Below are positions 51,001 to 60,435 of a DNA stretch of 64,000 bases, piece by piece. Location: assembly GCA_047495785.1 (NCBI GenBank), contig JBLDXI010000064.1:434001-498000 (forward strand), in the 5' to 3' direction. The notes under the pieces are model-generated. The model saw only the letters and a program-made list of their open reading frames with translations, was not told the origin of the DNA and made no database searches. Position 1 is the first letter of the stretch, and each line of letters starts with the position of its first letter. The stretch is from Lepidodermella squamata (taxonomy: Eukaryota; Gastrotricha). The position numbers and the translations under genes were made by a program.

Positions 51001-53012
51001 GCATCCCCGATTTGAGGATCATCATAAACTGGGAAGATAGGTGATACCAAAGCCATGTCTTTCATTTCGGGTGCTTGAACTGGCTCTGATGCAGATGCGG
51101 CGTATTTGAAGCCTCTTACAATGAATTCATCAGCCGATGCATTGCTTGAATATGTAAATGCGTACAGGTTCCATTGGTTGTTGTCGTATATCACTGGATA
51201 CGACTTGCCGTTTCCTCGAAGTATCATATTACCATTTTGACAGGTGATTTGATAGCGAAGAGTATAGACAATCCCGACAGTTTCTGCACAAGGTCCCAAG
51301 TACATGAAAGCGAAAGTGAATGAATCCTGGTTCTTGACCCCCGAAATCCGAGGACCAAGACCGTTCGCCATTAGGAAACTGATTTGAAAAGGCCCACCCA
51401 GTGACGTGGTCGAATTTCGCTTTTGTGCCTCGCCGTACCACAAGGTCGACCCGAATTTGTCGAAAACTGAATACGGCGACTTCTGAACGAATGGCAGGTG
51501 ATAGACGAGTTTTCCAAGCTGAGGCAACGCGTCGAAAGTATCCGGTAGGAATTCCGACCTTGCCGGTCTCTTCCCGCACGTGTACGTCAGCATTCGAAGG
51601 TCAACTTGCGACAAAGCTGCATTGTGAACAGTGGCACAGGCCAAGCTATCCGATGTGCGGCTTGGGTCCTCCAGGCCGCTGAATGCTTCGATCGAGAAAT
51701 AGCCTCCACTGAATGCTGTGAAGACCTTGCTAGTAGCCGGTCCAACACTCATGAAATCGTTCTCGGGCAGTTGGTAGTAGGTCTCAACAATGCCGTCGCG
51801 AAAGACAAATGCAAAAAAGATCCAGTCATTCGGACGTAGATACGGAACAGCATTTGTCGATTCATTACCGAGAGCAGTCGGCTCATTGTAGACCAGCCCG
51901 GAATTAGGCTCGCACAAAATGAACCCCTCGCCATTCAATGAGAAAATTGCGCTGTTTTGTTTGCAAGGTCCTCTATAGTAGAAGGATATAGTCATCGACC
52001 AGCTGGTTCTTAGATTTTCGACTTTGTAGATCCGATCGCCGTCCTTCTGCACAGAAATCGATCCGAAGCCGTTCGGCCCGAACAAATCTTTGGCAACCGC
52101 TGTTCCGCTATGCGAAGCCAGGCGAAGGTAGTCGGAGCAGTATTTCTGGAAAACCTTATCTCCAACACTCCTCATCGGCATATGGATAGCTAAACTGTCG
52201 ATTCGAGGCATCAGGCGGAATGTTTCAGGCAGCTCGCTGGATGGTGTAATTTCTAGGCCGCATGCGTACATGATTCTCTGAATGTCCGGAGTTTTCAACG
52301 GTTTTGTGTACAAAGTCATGCAAGCGAACTGATCTACCCCGGCTGTTGTGTAAAACGCAGTTCTGTCAGTTAGGGCCTTGCCTATTGACATTGATGTAGC
52401 GTAAGGGCTTATTAAAACTGGGGTAGACATCGTTGTTAGTGCGAAGTTCGCGCCATTGCTAGCTACGTTGAGCCAGCTCAACTTTTGAAGCCCTGCGTCG
52501 TAGGTAACAGCGACGAAAGTCCAAGGAGTGTAGTTTATGTGGACGGGTAATTTTTCGCTTTGGTTGACTACCCCGGCTGTAGCGCTCCACGTTACGGCAA
52601 CTAGCTTTTTAGTGACTGCTTCACAGTAGATCGAGAAGAAGAAGTCGAAATGGACGAGGCCTGTATCCTTGGTGCAATTCATTTTCACGTAGAACGTCAG
52701 CGTGAAATTGACAATTTTAACAGGCAGGTCATAGGTTAGTATCGGGTCGGTAGTCGAGCCAGGCGACAGAGTGACTGCTCCCATGGCGTGAGGCCCCGGC
52801 GCCACTTCCATTGATTTGACGTCAGCAGCTGGTTTCATATCGTTGGTCGATTTCGAGAAGAACCGCGTTTCCCCTTTGTCCAGCGGCCAGTAGAAGAAGT
52901 CTGTCTGACTTGGCAACAGGCTGAGTACGTCATCAAATGTCTTGGCTTGCGTCGGCCAATTTGCAGCTGAGCTATACTGCGCAAGTTGCAGCAAAATCAG
53001 CCAAAACATCAT
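48078..53012 (-). CDS. LamG(x5)-Cys-loop ligand-gated channel, copy 5
   Basis: Intronless, 1,644 residues, inverted relative to copies 1-4. Signal peptide MMFWLILLQLAQYSSA; LamG-like domains end at cysteines near 251, 479, 707, 940 and 1169. The stalk carries a 99-bp in-frame tandem duplication (unit ending PVSNLVQEPT, seen twice around 49273 and 49372). The ligand-binding domain has the Cys-loop C1431 to C1445 with FPFDKQ. M2 begins PERAAF with E1540 at -1' and L at 9'. M4 and the start of the ligand-binding domain match copy 4; domain 1 is nearer copies 1 and 3. AATAAA for this strand lies at about 47960. Predicted membrane channel subunit. Confidence 0.88.
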   Translation of the reverse strand: MMFWLILLQLAQYSSAANWPTQAKTFDDVLSLLPSQTDFFYWPLDKGETRFFSKSTNDMKPAADVKSMEVAPGPHAMGAVTLSPGSTTDPILTYDLPVKIVNFTLTFYVKMNCTKDTGLVHFDFFFSIYCEAVTKKLVAVTWSATAGVVNQSEKLPVHINYTPWTFVAVTYDAGLQKLSWLNVASNGANFALTTMSTPVLISPYATSMSIGKALTDRTAFYTTAGVDQFACMTLYTKPLKTPDIQRIMYACGLEITPSSELPETFRLMPRIDSLAIHMPMRSVGDKVFQKYCSDYLRLASHSGTAVAKDLFGPNGFGSISVQKDGDRIYKVENLRTSWSMTISFYYRGPCKQNSAIFSLNGEGFILCEPNSGLVYNEPTALGNESTNAVPYLRPNDWIFFAFVFRDGIVETYYQLPENDFMSVGPATSKVFTAFSGGYFSIEAFSGLEDPSRTSDSLACATVHNAALSQVDLRMLTYTCGKRPARSEFLPDTFDALPQLGKLVYHLPFVQKSPYSVFDKFGSTLWYGEAQKRNSTTSLGGPFQISFLMANGLGPRISGVKNQDSFTFAFMYLGPCAETVGIVYTLRYQITCQNGNMILRGNGKSYPVIYDNNQWNLYAFTYSSNASADEFIVRGFKYAASASEPVQAPEMKDMALVSPIFPVYDDPQIGDAMPNEAVLNPEAKWIACVSYYSEALSLSDISKIFKGCGKKQGRSQNLPDFFDYLPQRRSLVFYAPFTTQTELSLFDKFGEVITPTDPGTAKIVPRGPFGLGSLEGESGQSGPCLSIIQPASFTVSFYHKSTGTDKQGIFLPGKLSIYHDTIRGIVAKSRGDDKWISIERAKLAYEANTWQFVAYTYDWPTRTLKGFVMRESDSKVMYNFTTVNLTLEATEIFDYFRVRIGLARVLDVDTYTMYPGQELSCVTYYSTALADVEVAKLPYGCGKPYPKPSFVPANFEAMPKNEYLIAYLPLTMNSKLNVIDKFGSDIFDVTLGMPSAKKGGPYSFGSYSASDKQLLVVNNLPVFKEYTIAFYYKGSCSGPSGILSTEHFTVKCENSALSFAGWLMDGYKKLSLPVAYDQPQSWRFFAYTYESGTLLGYRGKNEWNSVALANTTTDFSTEFRFHLGYMNLELGMYYSGSTVVPLARNDELACVSLHSTALSADELVILAGICGNQLPTTSTSTSSTATTTTTTTARPTTNFELTSQGPVSNLVQEPTTITTKTNTATERQTTNSGLTSKAPVSNLVQEPTFRKIEASNGESRIGTNISAQSLLPQLDANGLKPPYTPFDTIEDVLKRCDHFEASRYAPPNIDESQPLRVNITFYVPGLNELSSADDTISVSGVVLLSWSVATCPKNSTDPIATRPKEQIYVAHPDQIWLPQLRFINSAQSNVYMKNVAIGDDFLVTMDGVGAKVSPNKTYNFYWTREGLFKADCTLGMKEFPFDKQSCAFVFGLQRSNLLVSFLDSPTFLWDIDAVDNSEWLVTDFRGYLSWAFFNGYNVSIVVYEVTFKRYPSYYINNLYLPTAILGSLDLAAFLMAPAMPERAAFTVTILLAMAVSQTEIISQAPNSDSTILSSYIQWMAWFSAGVTIYNLLSLWLACSFFVEGKRGMKMLCKGTISLVRLLDVPAFIITTAFFAYFNYIVLKNI

Positions 53013-53789
53013 GCTTTATTTCGATCTTGGCTATAAATCGGAATTTCGAAATTCTGAGGAAAAGGTCGACGAACGCGACAAACATGTGGCGCGACGGGAA
53101 ATAAACAGCGAATTCCAGGAAGCCTGCGCTGAACAGGATATGAGAATCAAAGGCCTTGCTGTTTTTTGTCAATAAAATCACCCGATTCTGCTGGAGTTGT
53201 TCAAACAAGCTGTCGACACGAGACGAGGTGACGAAAATCGCAATCACGTGAACGTGATTTTCGGTGTTTTCAATACAGAAAAATTGTCTCTGCTGCGGAT
53301 GAAAACGCGAAAACATGTTTTCGTCTTCCGCCAACTGAATTGACTTAATCCCGGACGAAGTATGCGACTTTCAGTCGGGAATGGTATTATCTTCCAGGAG
53401 AATATATCATCCATTTGATATGCTTAGTGCTTAAGAAATATCAAATAAATTAAAATAAAATAATATGCCTGGTCTCTGGCATTTTTAGATGCTATTAGAA
53501 TTGAATTTTGAATCGAGTTAGCTGGAAAACCAAGAATCTTTAATCTATCAGCCATGATTCCAATATCAACCCTTACCGATACGTTCCCTTTTTGAATAAA
53601 AATAATGACATATTTGAATGTTAGGGAATTTGAATCCACGATCCAGGAAAATTTCCTGACTCCCTTCGTCTGTATAGAGATCGAGGAGGCGATCAACTTC
53701 AAACTTGAATTTCTTTTATTCAGGCTACAGTAACATCGATTCCGCGAACACCAGAATCAATAGTCGCGAAGCTTCGTTGAAGGCTGAAA
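53013..53789. other. 5' flank of receptor copy 5 and 3' flank of small secreted gene
   Basis: No gene supported. A minus-strand frame at 53334-52972 overlaps the start of receptor copy 5 and has no domain. An imperfect palindrome AATCACGTGAACGTGATT occurs near 53240. The AATATCCGGCTT word of copies 1-3 is absent. Confidence 0.4.
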
Positions 53790-54433
53790 TCAGCTTTTTG
53801 CGACTTTGCAAGTGACGATGCTGTTAGCAGCGCTGCAACTGATGGCGAAGCTAGGCGATGGCACAACCCACTCGAGTTTGCTCCCGTAGTCGAGAATATT
53901 CGAACTTTTGTACTGTTCACTCGCCTTGCAGTACTGCATCGCATATTCTTCATTGCTCGATACATAATAGCCAACCTATTAACCCAAATAGAAGACCTAT
54001 TTAAAAATCTCCGAAGCGGACTCACTGGGTGAACATTTACAGGGCATCCAGTGCCCTCTTTAGCGCACGTTTCATCGGGGCATCGAACTGTGCCCTGTTT
54101 TCGTGGAATATTAGGGTAATTACTTCACAAATTGAAAGCTGACCGTAGCCTCCTGGCAGGCGGCCAGCGTCGCATACTCCATAATGATTGTCGAATGTGG
54201 AACTCGAAGCTGCGGGAAAATATCGAAATCTTAGTCGATTAGGACAATGGAGATGAAAAACTAACATCATCAGCCGCACATCGGCTGGCCTTGCATTCGA
54301 AGACCGATGTGCGAGGGTCTTTGCACTTGAAATAGGTGGGAGGACGGGGCGGGGGCGGCGCCGGGGGGTCGCAGGCCAAGCTAAGCGAAGCTAAGCAACA
54401 AGCTATCGCAAGAGACAGTGCATATGACTTCAT
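53790..54433 (-). CDS. small secreted Cys-rich protein, member 3
   Basis: Four phase-0 exons at 54433-54266, 54209-54144, 54094-54026 and 53975-53790, giving 162 residues. Signal peptide MKSYALSLAIACCLASLSLA is followed by a proline run (DPPAPPPPRPP) and YFKCKDPRTSVFECKASRC. Exon 2 (66 nt) and exon 3 (69 nt) are exactly the sizes in member 2, and exon 3 reads GTVRCPDETCAKEGTGCPV against GVVRCNDGRCVDEGIGCPD there. Exon 4 matches too (YYVSSNEEYAMQYCKASEQY). It therefore belongs with the pair at 20950 and 22085 despite lying 31 kb away on the other strand. Function unknown; expected extracellular. Confidence 0.8.
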
Positions 54434-54580
54434 TCCAACGTTAGATGTATCTGAAAATTCTTGTCTATTTCACTAAAAATACGGAGCTAGGCAGCAGCAA
54501 ACACGTGAAATGCAAGATTAATCCACCAGCAGACACAGCTCGTCTTGAATACTGATGAGTAATGAGAGGTTTGAGACTTT

Positions 54581-54893
54581 TAATAATAATATAATATAAT
54601 AATTTCTGTTTCAAAGCGAACTTTGAGGACTAGAAGGGCATGCCACTTACTCTAGCCCTAGGTCTTATCGTAAGTGAGTGAGATTTCCGTATGACGGGAT
54701 TTGACTGGTGCAGTCTAGCTGACACTCCCAGCCTCCCAATTTTCTATTTTGTAACGCGATGGATTGGTAAAACCACCGCGGGGCCAAGGGGGGACTCGAT
54801 CCTGATTCCGTCACTAGGACTTGAACCCAGTCCCGAGCGATATCCCCTCAGATACACAGCAGCTCAACGACCCAACTGAGCCACCGTGCCTAA
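54581..54893 (-). mobile_element. tRNA-derived SINE
   Basis: On the minus strand the head reads GCACGGTGGCTCAGTTGGGT (A-box-like) and, about 45 bases on, GGGTTCAAGTCCTAG (B-box), the internal pol III promoter of a tRNA. The anticodon arm does not fold properly and about 210 bases of unrelated body follow, ending in an (ATT)n-like tail near 54581-54603. This fits a SINE and not a working tRNA gene. Confidence 0.65.
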
Positions 54894-55858
54894 AGCCTTT
54901 TCATGCTTTAAAAATGACAAAAAGAGTGAAATTACCGATTCGTTTGTGAGGATGGTTTAATTTTATTCTGTGGATTCTGGCCGCAAGATAGTCAAGTTTC
55001 AGCTGAAGTATATGGCACACCCTTACGGTATATTATCAGATACCATGCACATGAAATCATATGAAAAAACCCATTCGCCTTCAGCAGTGATCTTACAAGG
55101 TCTGAACGGGCTCTGAGGGGGCTAAATCGAGCATTGGCTTATTTAAAGGAGCTGGGTATGGAACTTGATTTTCACGCGTTTGTGTCAAGCTGTAAGCTGT
55201 AAGTGATAATCAGTTTAAATGTAAACTAATTAGCCAGGCAATATAATAAATCACATCAAACATCCAAAAATCTGCGGAAGCTGGTTAACAATCGAGCTTG
55301 CATTCTACATTAAATGAAATATCGGCTGTCCATTCTGAGCCTGTTTAGAGACGGGTTCATGATGAAGTTTGAGCATCTCACCGGTAGTGTATCTTCGCTT
55401 TACAATTGGCTTTATTATCGCTAAAAAATATTTGCCTTCAACATTTGCCTTCAAAAACTTGAAAATGATCTTACATAAAGCAATTAAGCAAATCGCACGG
55501 GCCATCCGATTCCTCATTGTCCACGTTTTCCTGGAATTTTGGGCGACATCTCGTCATGAGGCACTCAACAGCATCAGACGAATATGATCTATAATATGGA
55601 GAAAAAAAGAACTGATAAACTGAAATTGCAGCATAATGCATGTATATTATTCCCCTGTCGGTTCCAGAATCTTAAAACCGGAGTAAAACAGCTATCCTTT
55701 GAACTTACAGCGCATAAATTCCCAATACTTGATCGCATGCCTCCTTTCCGGCATTTGTAGAAAGAGAAAGGCACAGGACGATCAGGAAACTATTGAAGAG
55801 TGCGGTATGGTGTAATGAAATGTCAGTGGAAATGTAGCTCGATTGAGAAAGCGACCTA
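54894..55858. other. intergenic region
   Basis: No gene or defined repeat; short frames only (55305-55774). Confidence 0.4.
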
Positions 55859-56204
55859 GTTCGATGATAGCACAAGTCCTGGCAAAGGAGACGAATTAGC
55901 TATTTTATTATAAAAGCAATAAACAACTAACCTGGCAAAGGAGACGAATTAGCTACTTCTCCTTTGCCAGTCAAGAGATTAAATAATAAGGTTTTGGCGC
56001 TCTAGGCGCTACTAACAACAGTTATCAATGGCGCTCTAGGCGCAGTCACAATTAGGAGGCAAGGCGCAGCAACTACGAAGCGTGCGACCTTGGCACTACA
56101 CAAACGACACGCGACCGGCCTTGCACTTAAATAATATAATAATGATAACGTGCAAAAGGCCTGGCGGAAATAATAATAATAATGAATGATAGTAATATCC
56201 AACA
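55859..56204 (-). repeat. copia 3' LTR (far edge uncertain)
   Basis: Directly after a purine tract (GGTGGGAG, minus strand, 56212-56205) the sequence begins TGTTGGATATTACTATC at 56204, the usual start of copia-type LTRs. The far end is not fixed because no 5' LTR is available for comparison. Inside, a 25-bp direct repeat (CCTGGCAAAGGAGACGAATT core, 55879 and 55931) overlaps a 13-base-arm hairpin at 55932-55970. Confidence 0.55.
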
Positions 56205-56324
56205 CTCCCACCAATGCGGTGAACACTGAATTTTACAATAGATGAATCACGGATAGTTGAGAAGAAATGATCATAGAACTAAAAATGAATAAGAACACGG
56301 ATCATGAGCATAATCACAAGTGAA

Positions 56325-59300
56325 TCACTGAATGATTTTTGAAGCGAGGCATGTGAATTTTTCTTTGGCCAACAGCTTGGTGAATTGGTCAGCGAGGTTC
56401 GCGTCGGTGGAGCACCACAGCACGCTGACGGAGCCGTCCAACACCTTGTCACGAGTGTAGTGGTAGCGCACCTCGATGTGCTTGGACGCCTTGATAGCTG
56501 GCGCGTCGAGGTGGGCGATGGCGGCTTGGTTGTCACAGTACAAGGTAGTAGGCTTGACTTGCACGTTGATCGACTTGAAGAACAGTTGGAGCCAGATGGC
56601 TTCGCGACAGCACTCCGACAGAGCCACGTACTCGGACTCGAAAGTGGACAAAGCCACACAGGACTGAAGCTTCGAGAGCCAACTGATCGGTGAAGCGTTG
56701 AAAAGAAAGACATAGCCACCAGTCGACTTCCGCGTGTCGGGGCAGCCACTTTTGTCGGCGTCGGTGTAGCCAACCAGCAGGGGTTTACCTACGTGGTGGC
56801 GTTGGTAGAGAAGACCATGCGTCGACGTATCGCGAAGGTAGACGAGGATTCGCCTTGCAGCCGTCAAGTGAGCGACCGTCGGGACAGACGAATAGCGGGC
56901 AAGAACTCCCACCGCGAATGCGATGTCGGGACGAGAGCGGATTGAAGCATAGAGCAGACTTCCGATGATTTGCTGGTAGAGCAGATTGTCATCCAGCCGC
57001 TTGGAGCCGTTATCAGCACAGATAACCGTATTCGAATCGATTGGCGTAGAAACGGGTGCGGCTTTTTCGACGCGAAAACGCTTGACCAACTTGTCGATGT
57101 AGCTCTTCTGGTGAACCTTGATTGATTTGCCAGAGATTTCGATGTGCAGACCGAGCAAGAACTTGGCTTCGCCACAATCCTTCATCTGAAACTTCGACGA
57201 CAGTTGGCGCTTGAGGGACGCGATTTCTTCGAGTGAGCGACCAGCTAGAAGCATGTCATCGACGTAGATGAGTACAATCAAACCATCCTTCGAAAAGACA
57301 CAAGGATCAGCTTCACTTTGTTTGAAACCAATTGATTTGAGAAAAGAGGTAAGGGTATCATACCAACAGCGGCCGTTTTGCTTGAGCCCATAAATCGACT
57401 TTTTGAGCAACAAAACCTTACCGGGCGGAACGGTCATACCAGGCGGGGGCTTCATGTACACGGTTTCGCGAAGAACACCATGTAGAAAGGCAGCCACGAC
57501 GTCCATTTGGTGCAGATAGTAACCATTTGCAGCGGCGTAGGCAATGACGGCACGAAGACTGGTAGCCGAGACAACGGGCGCGTAGGTGTCACCATACTCG
57601 CCGGGTCGTTGAGAGCAGCCTTTGGCGACGATACGAGCTTTTAGGCGATCGAGCTCACCATTGGCGCCAATCTTCCGCTTGAAGACCCAACCGGAATTGA
57701 TTGCTTTGACGTGTTCTGGCAAGGAGGCAATGATCCACGACTTGTTGCTGGAGTGTGCCGTGAACTCAATCTTGCAGGCTTCGGACCAGCCCGTAGCGTC
57801 TTCAGACTCCATGGCTTCACGATAGGTGGCTGGTTCGTCAGACGAATCGGAGAGAACGGCAGTAGCCAGAGCGTAGACCATTGCTAGATCGACCTTACCA
57901 AAACGGGTTCGGGACGAGGTCATTGCGTTGTTGATGACGTTCTTGATGTCCCTCGGAATTTTCTTCGCGACAGTTTGAACGGCTGGAGCGGGCGGGTCAG
58001 GGGCGACCGGATCGGCCAAACGGCTCCCACAATTTTCGGCAACTGGGGGTTTACCCACGTTGTTCGAGCAAGATTGATCAGGCGAAGTTGAAACGAGCGT
58101 AGTGTCGGCAGTAGGCAGGGGTTTACCTGCACTACTAGGAACGACGGTAGGAACGACGGTAGGAACGACGGTAGGAACGGGGACAAGCGGGGGTTTACCC
58201 ACTTTGTCCAGCAGCGTTTCGCAGACGTAGTCCTTGAGGTGTTCGGGGACTTTCACGGTTCGAACAGGTCGTTGAAGAATGGCCGGGGCGGGTGCGGCGG
58301 GAATCGGCACATCACCATTGACACCGGCAGGGCGAGGCTCGGGCGGAAAGCTGCACGAAGCTTCGTTGAAAGTGACGTCGTACCGGTAGAAGATCCTGTT
58401 GGACGACGGGTCGAGAAGTTTGTAGGCCTTTCGACAGTCGGAGATGCCGACGAAGCGGTAGAGTTTCGACTTCGGGTCGAGCTTGTGACGATCCTTCTCG
58501 GGAATGAGACCGAAAGCGCGACAGCCGAAAACACGTAGCATCGAGATGTCCGGTCGACGACCAAACCAGTGTCGAAGATGGCGGGGGGGACGGGGGGGAT
58601 TGTCCCTGCTTCGAGCCCTCGGGCTCGAAGCCTGACCACAGGGGGGACCCTTACGTTTTTTTCCCTGGCCCCTGGCCCAACTTAAGCGATATAAGGGGGG
58701 ACCCTTACCTATATCCCCCTTTCGGCAAAATGTCCATCTTCTACACTGGACCAAACCACAACTCGAATGGAGTTTTGCCAGGGCGAATAGAGCGACTAGG
58801 CATACGATTTCGACAGTAACAGACGTAAGCGAGTGCTTCGCCCCAAAGCCAGCCGGGAGCATCAGCATGGATCAGAATCGTACGGCAACCTTCGAAAAGC
58901 GTACGGAACATGCGTTCGGCCACACCATTTTGCTGGGGACTGTAGGCGGCCGTCATTTCATGGAGAATGCCACGTTCGCGTAACCAGTTTGCCATCTCGT
59001 CCGAAATGTACTCGCCACCGCCATCCGTTCTCAGCGTAGCCAGTCTTCGACGGTGCTGATTTTCTACCAATTCGACATAGCTTTTCAAAGTCTTAAAAGC
59101 CTCATCTTTGGTTTTCAAAAAGTAAACATGCGTCATGCGAGTGCTGTCGTCGACGAAAGTCATGGCGTATCTGGCACCATTGATGGTTGGCACCTCGATT
59201 GGGCCGGCCAAATCGGAGTGAACGAGGTCGAGCGGCTTGGCGGCACGTTCGTGTTTCACTTCAGGGTGAGGCAGACGGTGACCCTTGCCGAGCGCACAAG

Positions 59301-60435
59301 GCTCGCAAAAGGGGCGTGCAGAACCAGTGACGGTGCATCCTTGGGTGATCTTGGGCAACTTCGAGACAGCGTCGTAGTTGACATGTGCAGCGCGGAGATG
59401 CCATAGCTCGGCGGGTGCGGCGACGAAGGCCGAACCTTGAGGCACCGTGGCCATGTTCATCAGGTACATTGAGCCGTGCGACTTGCCAGTAGCGACTGTC
59501 GACTTTGTGCTTGGGTCGAAGAACTCGACATCGTCACCAAGGTAGATTGCCCCGAGACCGAGTGCCGTCATCCTGCGAATACTAAACAAATTAGCAACGA
59601 GGTCGGGTACGTGTAAAACATCGTAGATTGTTGCTTTTTCGGAGCGATCTTGGAATTTGAACAGGACATCGACGTCGCCCTTTTGCTTTGCCAACACGAT
59701 TTTGCCGTCAGCAAGCTTGATGCGGAAAGGACGGCTGAGCTGAACAACGTTGCGCATTGAACCAAGGTCGGGGGACATCATGTCACTGCATCCCGAGTCG
59801 GCAATCCAGACGTCGTTCTTCGTGGGCGAGCCAGCAACGAGAGCCAAGTTATCGCAGACGTAGTCGAAAGATTCGCCGGCGACGAAAGCGGCGCCTTCGG
59901 TCATACCAGCGAAATGTTCAGGTCGACGGCGGTTTCGCTCCGATTTCGGCTTTCGCGGTTGACGGCAGGCAGGAGCCAAGTGACCACGATTGTCGCAATT
60001 GTCACAGACTGCATCGGAGCCAAACTTTTCCAGCTTCTGGCAGACTTCGCGGGCGTGACCAGACTTGCCACAGAAACTGCACTGAGCAGTCTTGACAGGA
60101 TGGTTCTTCTTAGGCTTCGGTCGTTGGCGGCCAGCAGCATGCGCGACCATGGCCGATTCACTCGAGAGTTGAGGAGGACCAGTCGACGGCGAGACTTGAT
60201 TTAGCGATGTTTCGAGCAGGTTCGTAACCCCCTCCATTCGGAAGGCACTCATAACTTTGGGCAACGTGAGACCCTCCTGAGCCCTGAAATATTGGGAGAA
60301 GGACTTGTAGGGCGGTGCGAGTGCGATTAGGAACATGTATACGAATAACTCTTCATCCCGGACAAACCCTGCACTGTCCATGTTGGAAGTCGTTCGTGTT
60401 GCGACGTAAGAGACCTCGCTAGGCAGTACTTTCAT
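56325..60435 (-). mobile_element. Ty1/copia retrotransposon gag-pol, 5'-truncated and interrupted
   Basis: Minus-strand frames 60435-58757 and 58558-56325 form one copia polyprotein. In order: partial gag; two CCHC zinc knuckles (CSFCGKSGHAREVC, CDNCDNRGHLAPAC); protease (ADSGCS); integrase with an HHCC finger and catalytic core (DLVHSDLAGP, RTDGGGEY, SPQQNGVAER); reverse transcriptase with the YVDD box (VLIYVDDMLLAG); and RNase H (YCDNQAA, ADQFTKLLAKEK). A 182-bp hAT-type MITE splits the frame at 58567-58748. The N-terminal gag and the 5' LTR are not found upstream of 60435, so the copy is truncated there. The remaining pol frame is otherwise open, so the insertion is probably young. Confidence 0.88.
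58567..58748. mobile_element. hAT-type MITE, 182 bp, inserted in copia
   Basis: The ends are inverted: CAGTGTCGAAGATGG at 58567 and CCATCTTCTACACTG ending at 58748 (15 bases, one mismatch). They are flanked by a perfect 8-bp duplication GACCAAAC (58559-58566 and 58749-58756). CAGTG termini with an 8-bp target duplication are the hallmark of hAT elements. The interior is C/G-run rich and non-coding. The insertion interrupts the copia frame just after the integrase core. Confidence 0.88.

Noticed and set aside
52972-53334. 120-residue minus-strand ORF over the start of receptor copy 5
   Set aside because: Different frame from the receptor, no signal peptide or domain, and no paralogous counterpart upstream of the other copies.
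54820-54890. tRNA gene on the minus strand
   Set aside because: A- and B-box-like words are present, but the arms do not pair as a tRNA and a long body with an AT tail follows; a SINE fits better.
56279-56773. Second minus-strand protein overlapping copia RNase H
   Set aside because: Out-of-frame shadow of the RNase H coding sequence, with no domain of its own.
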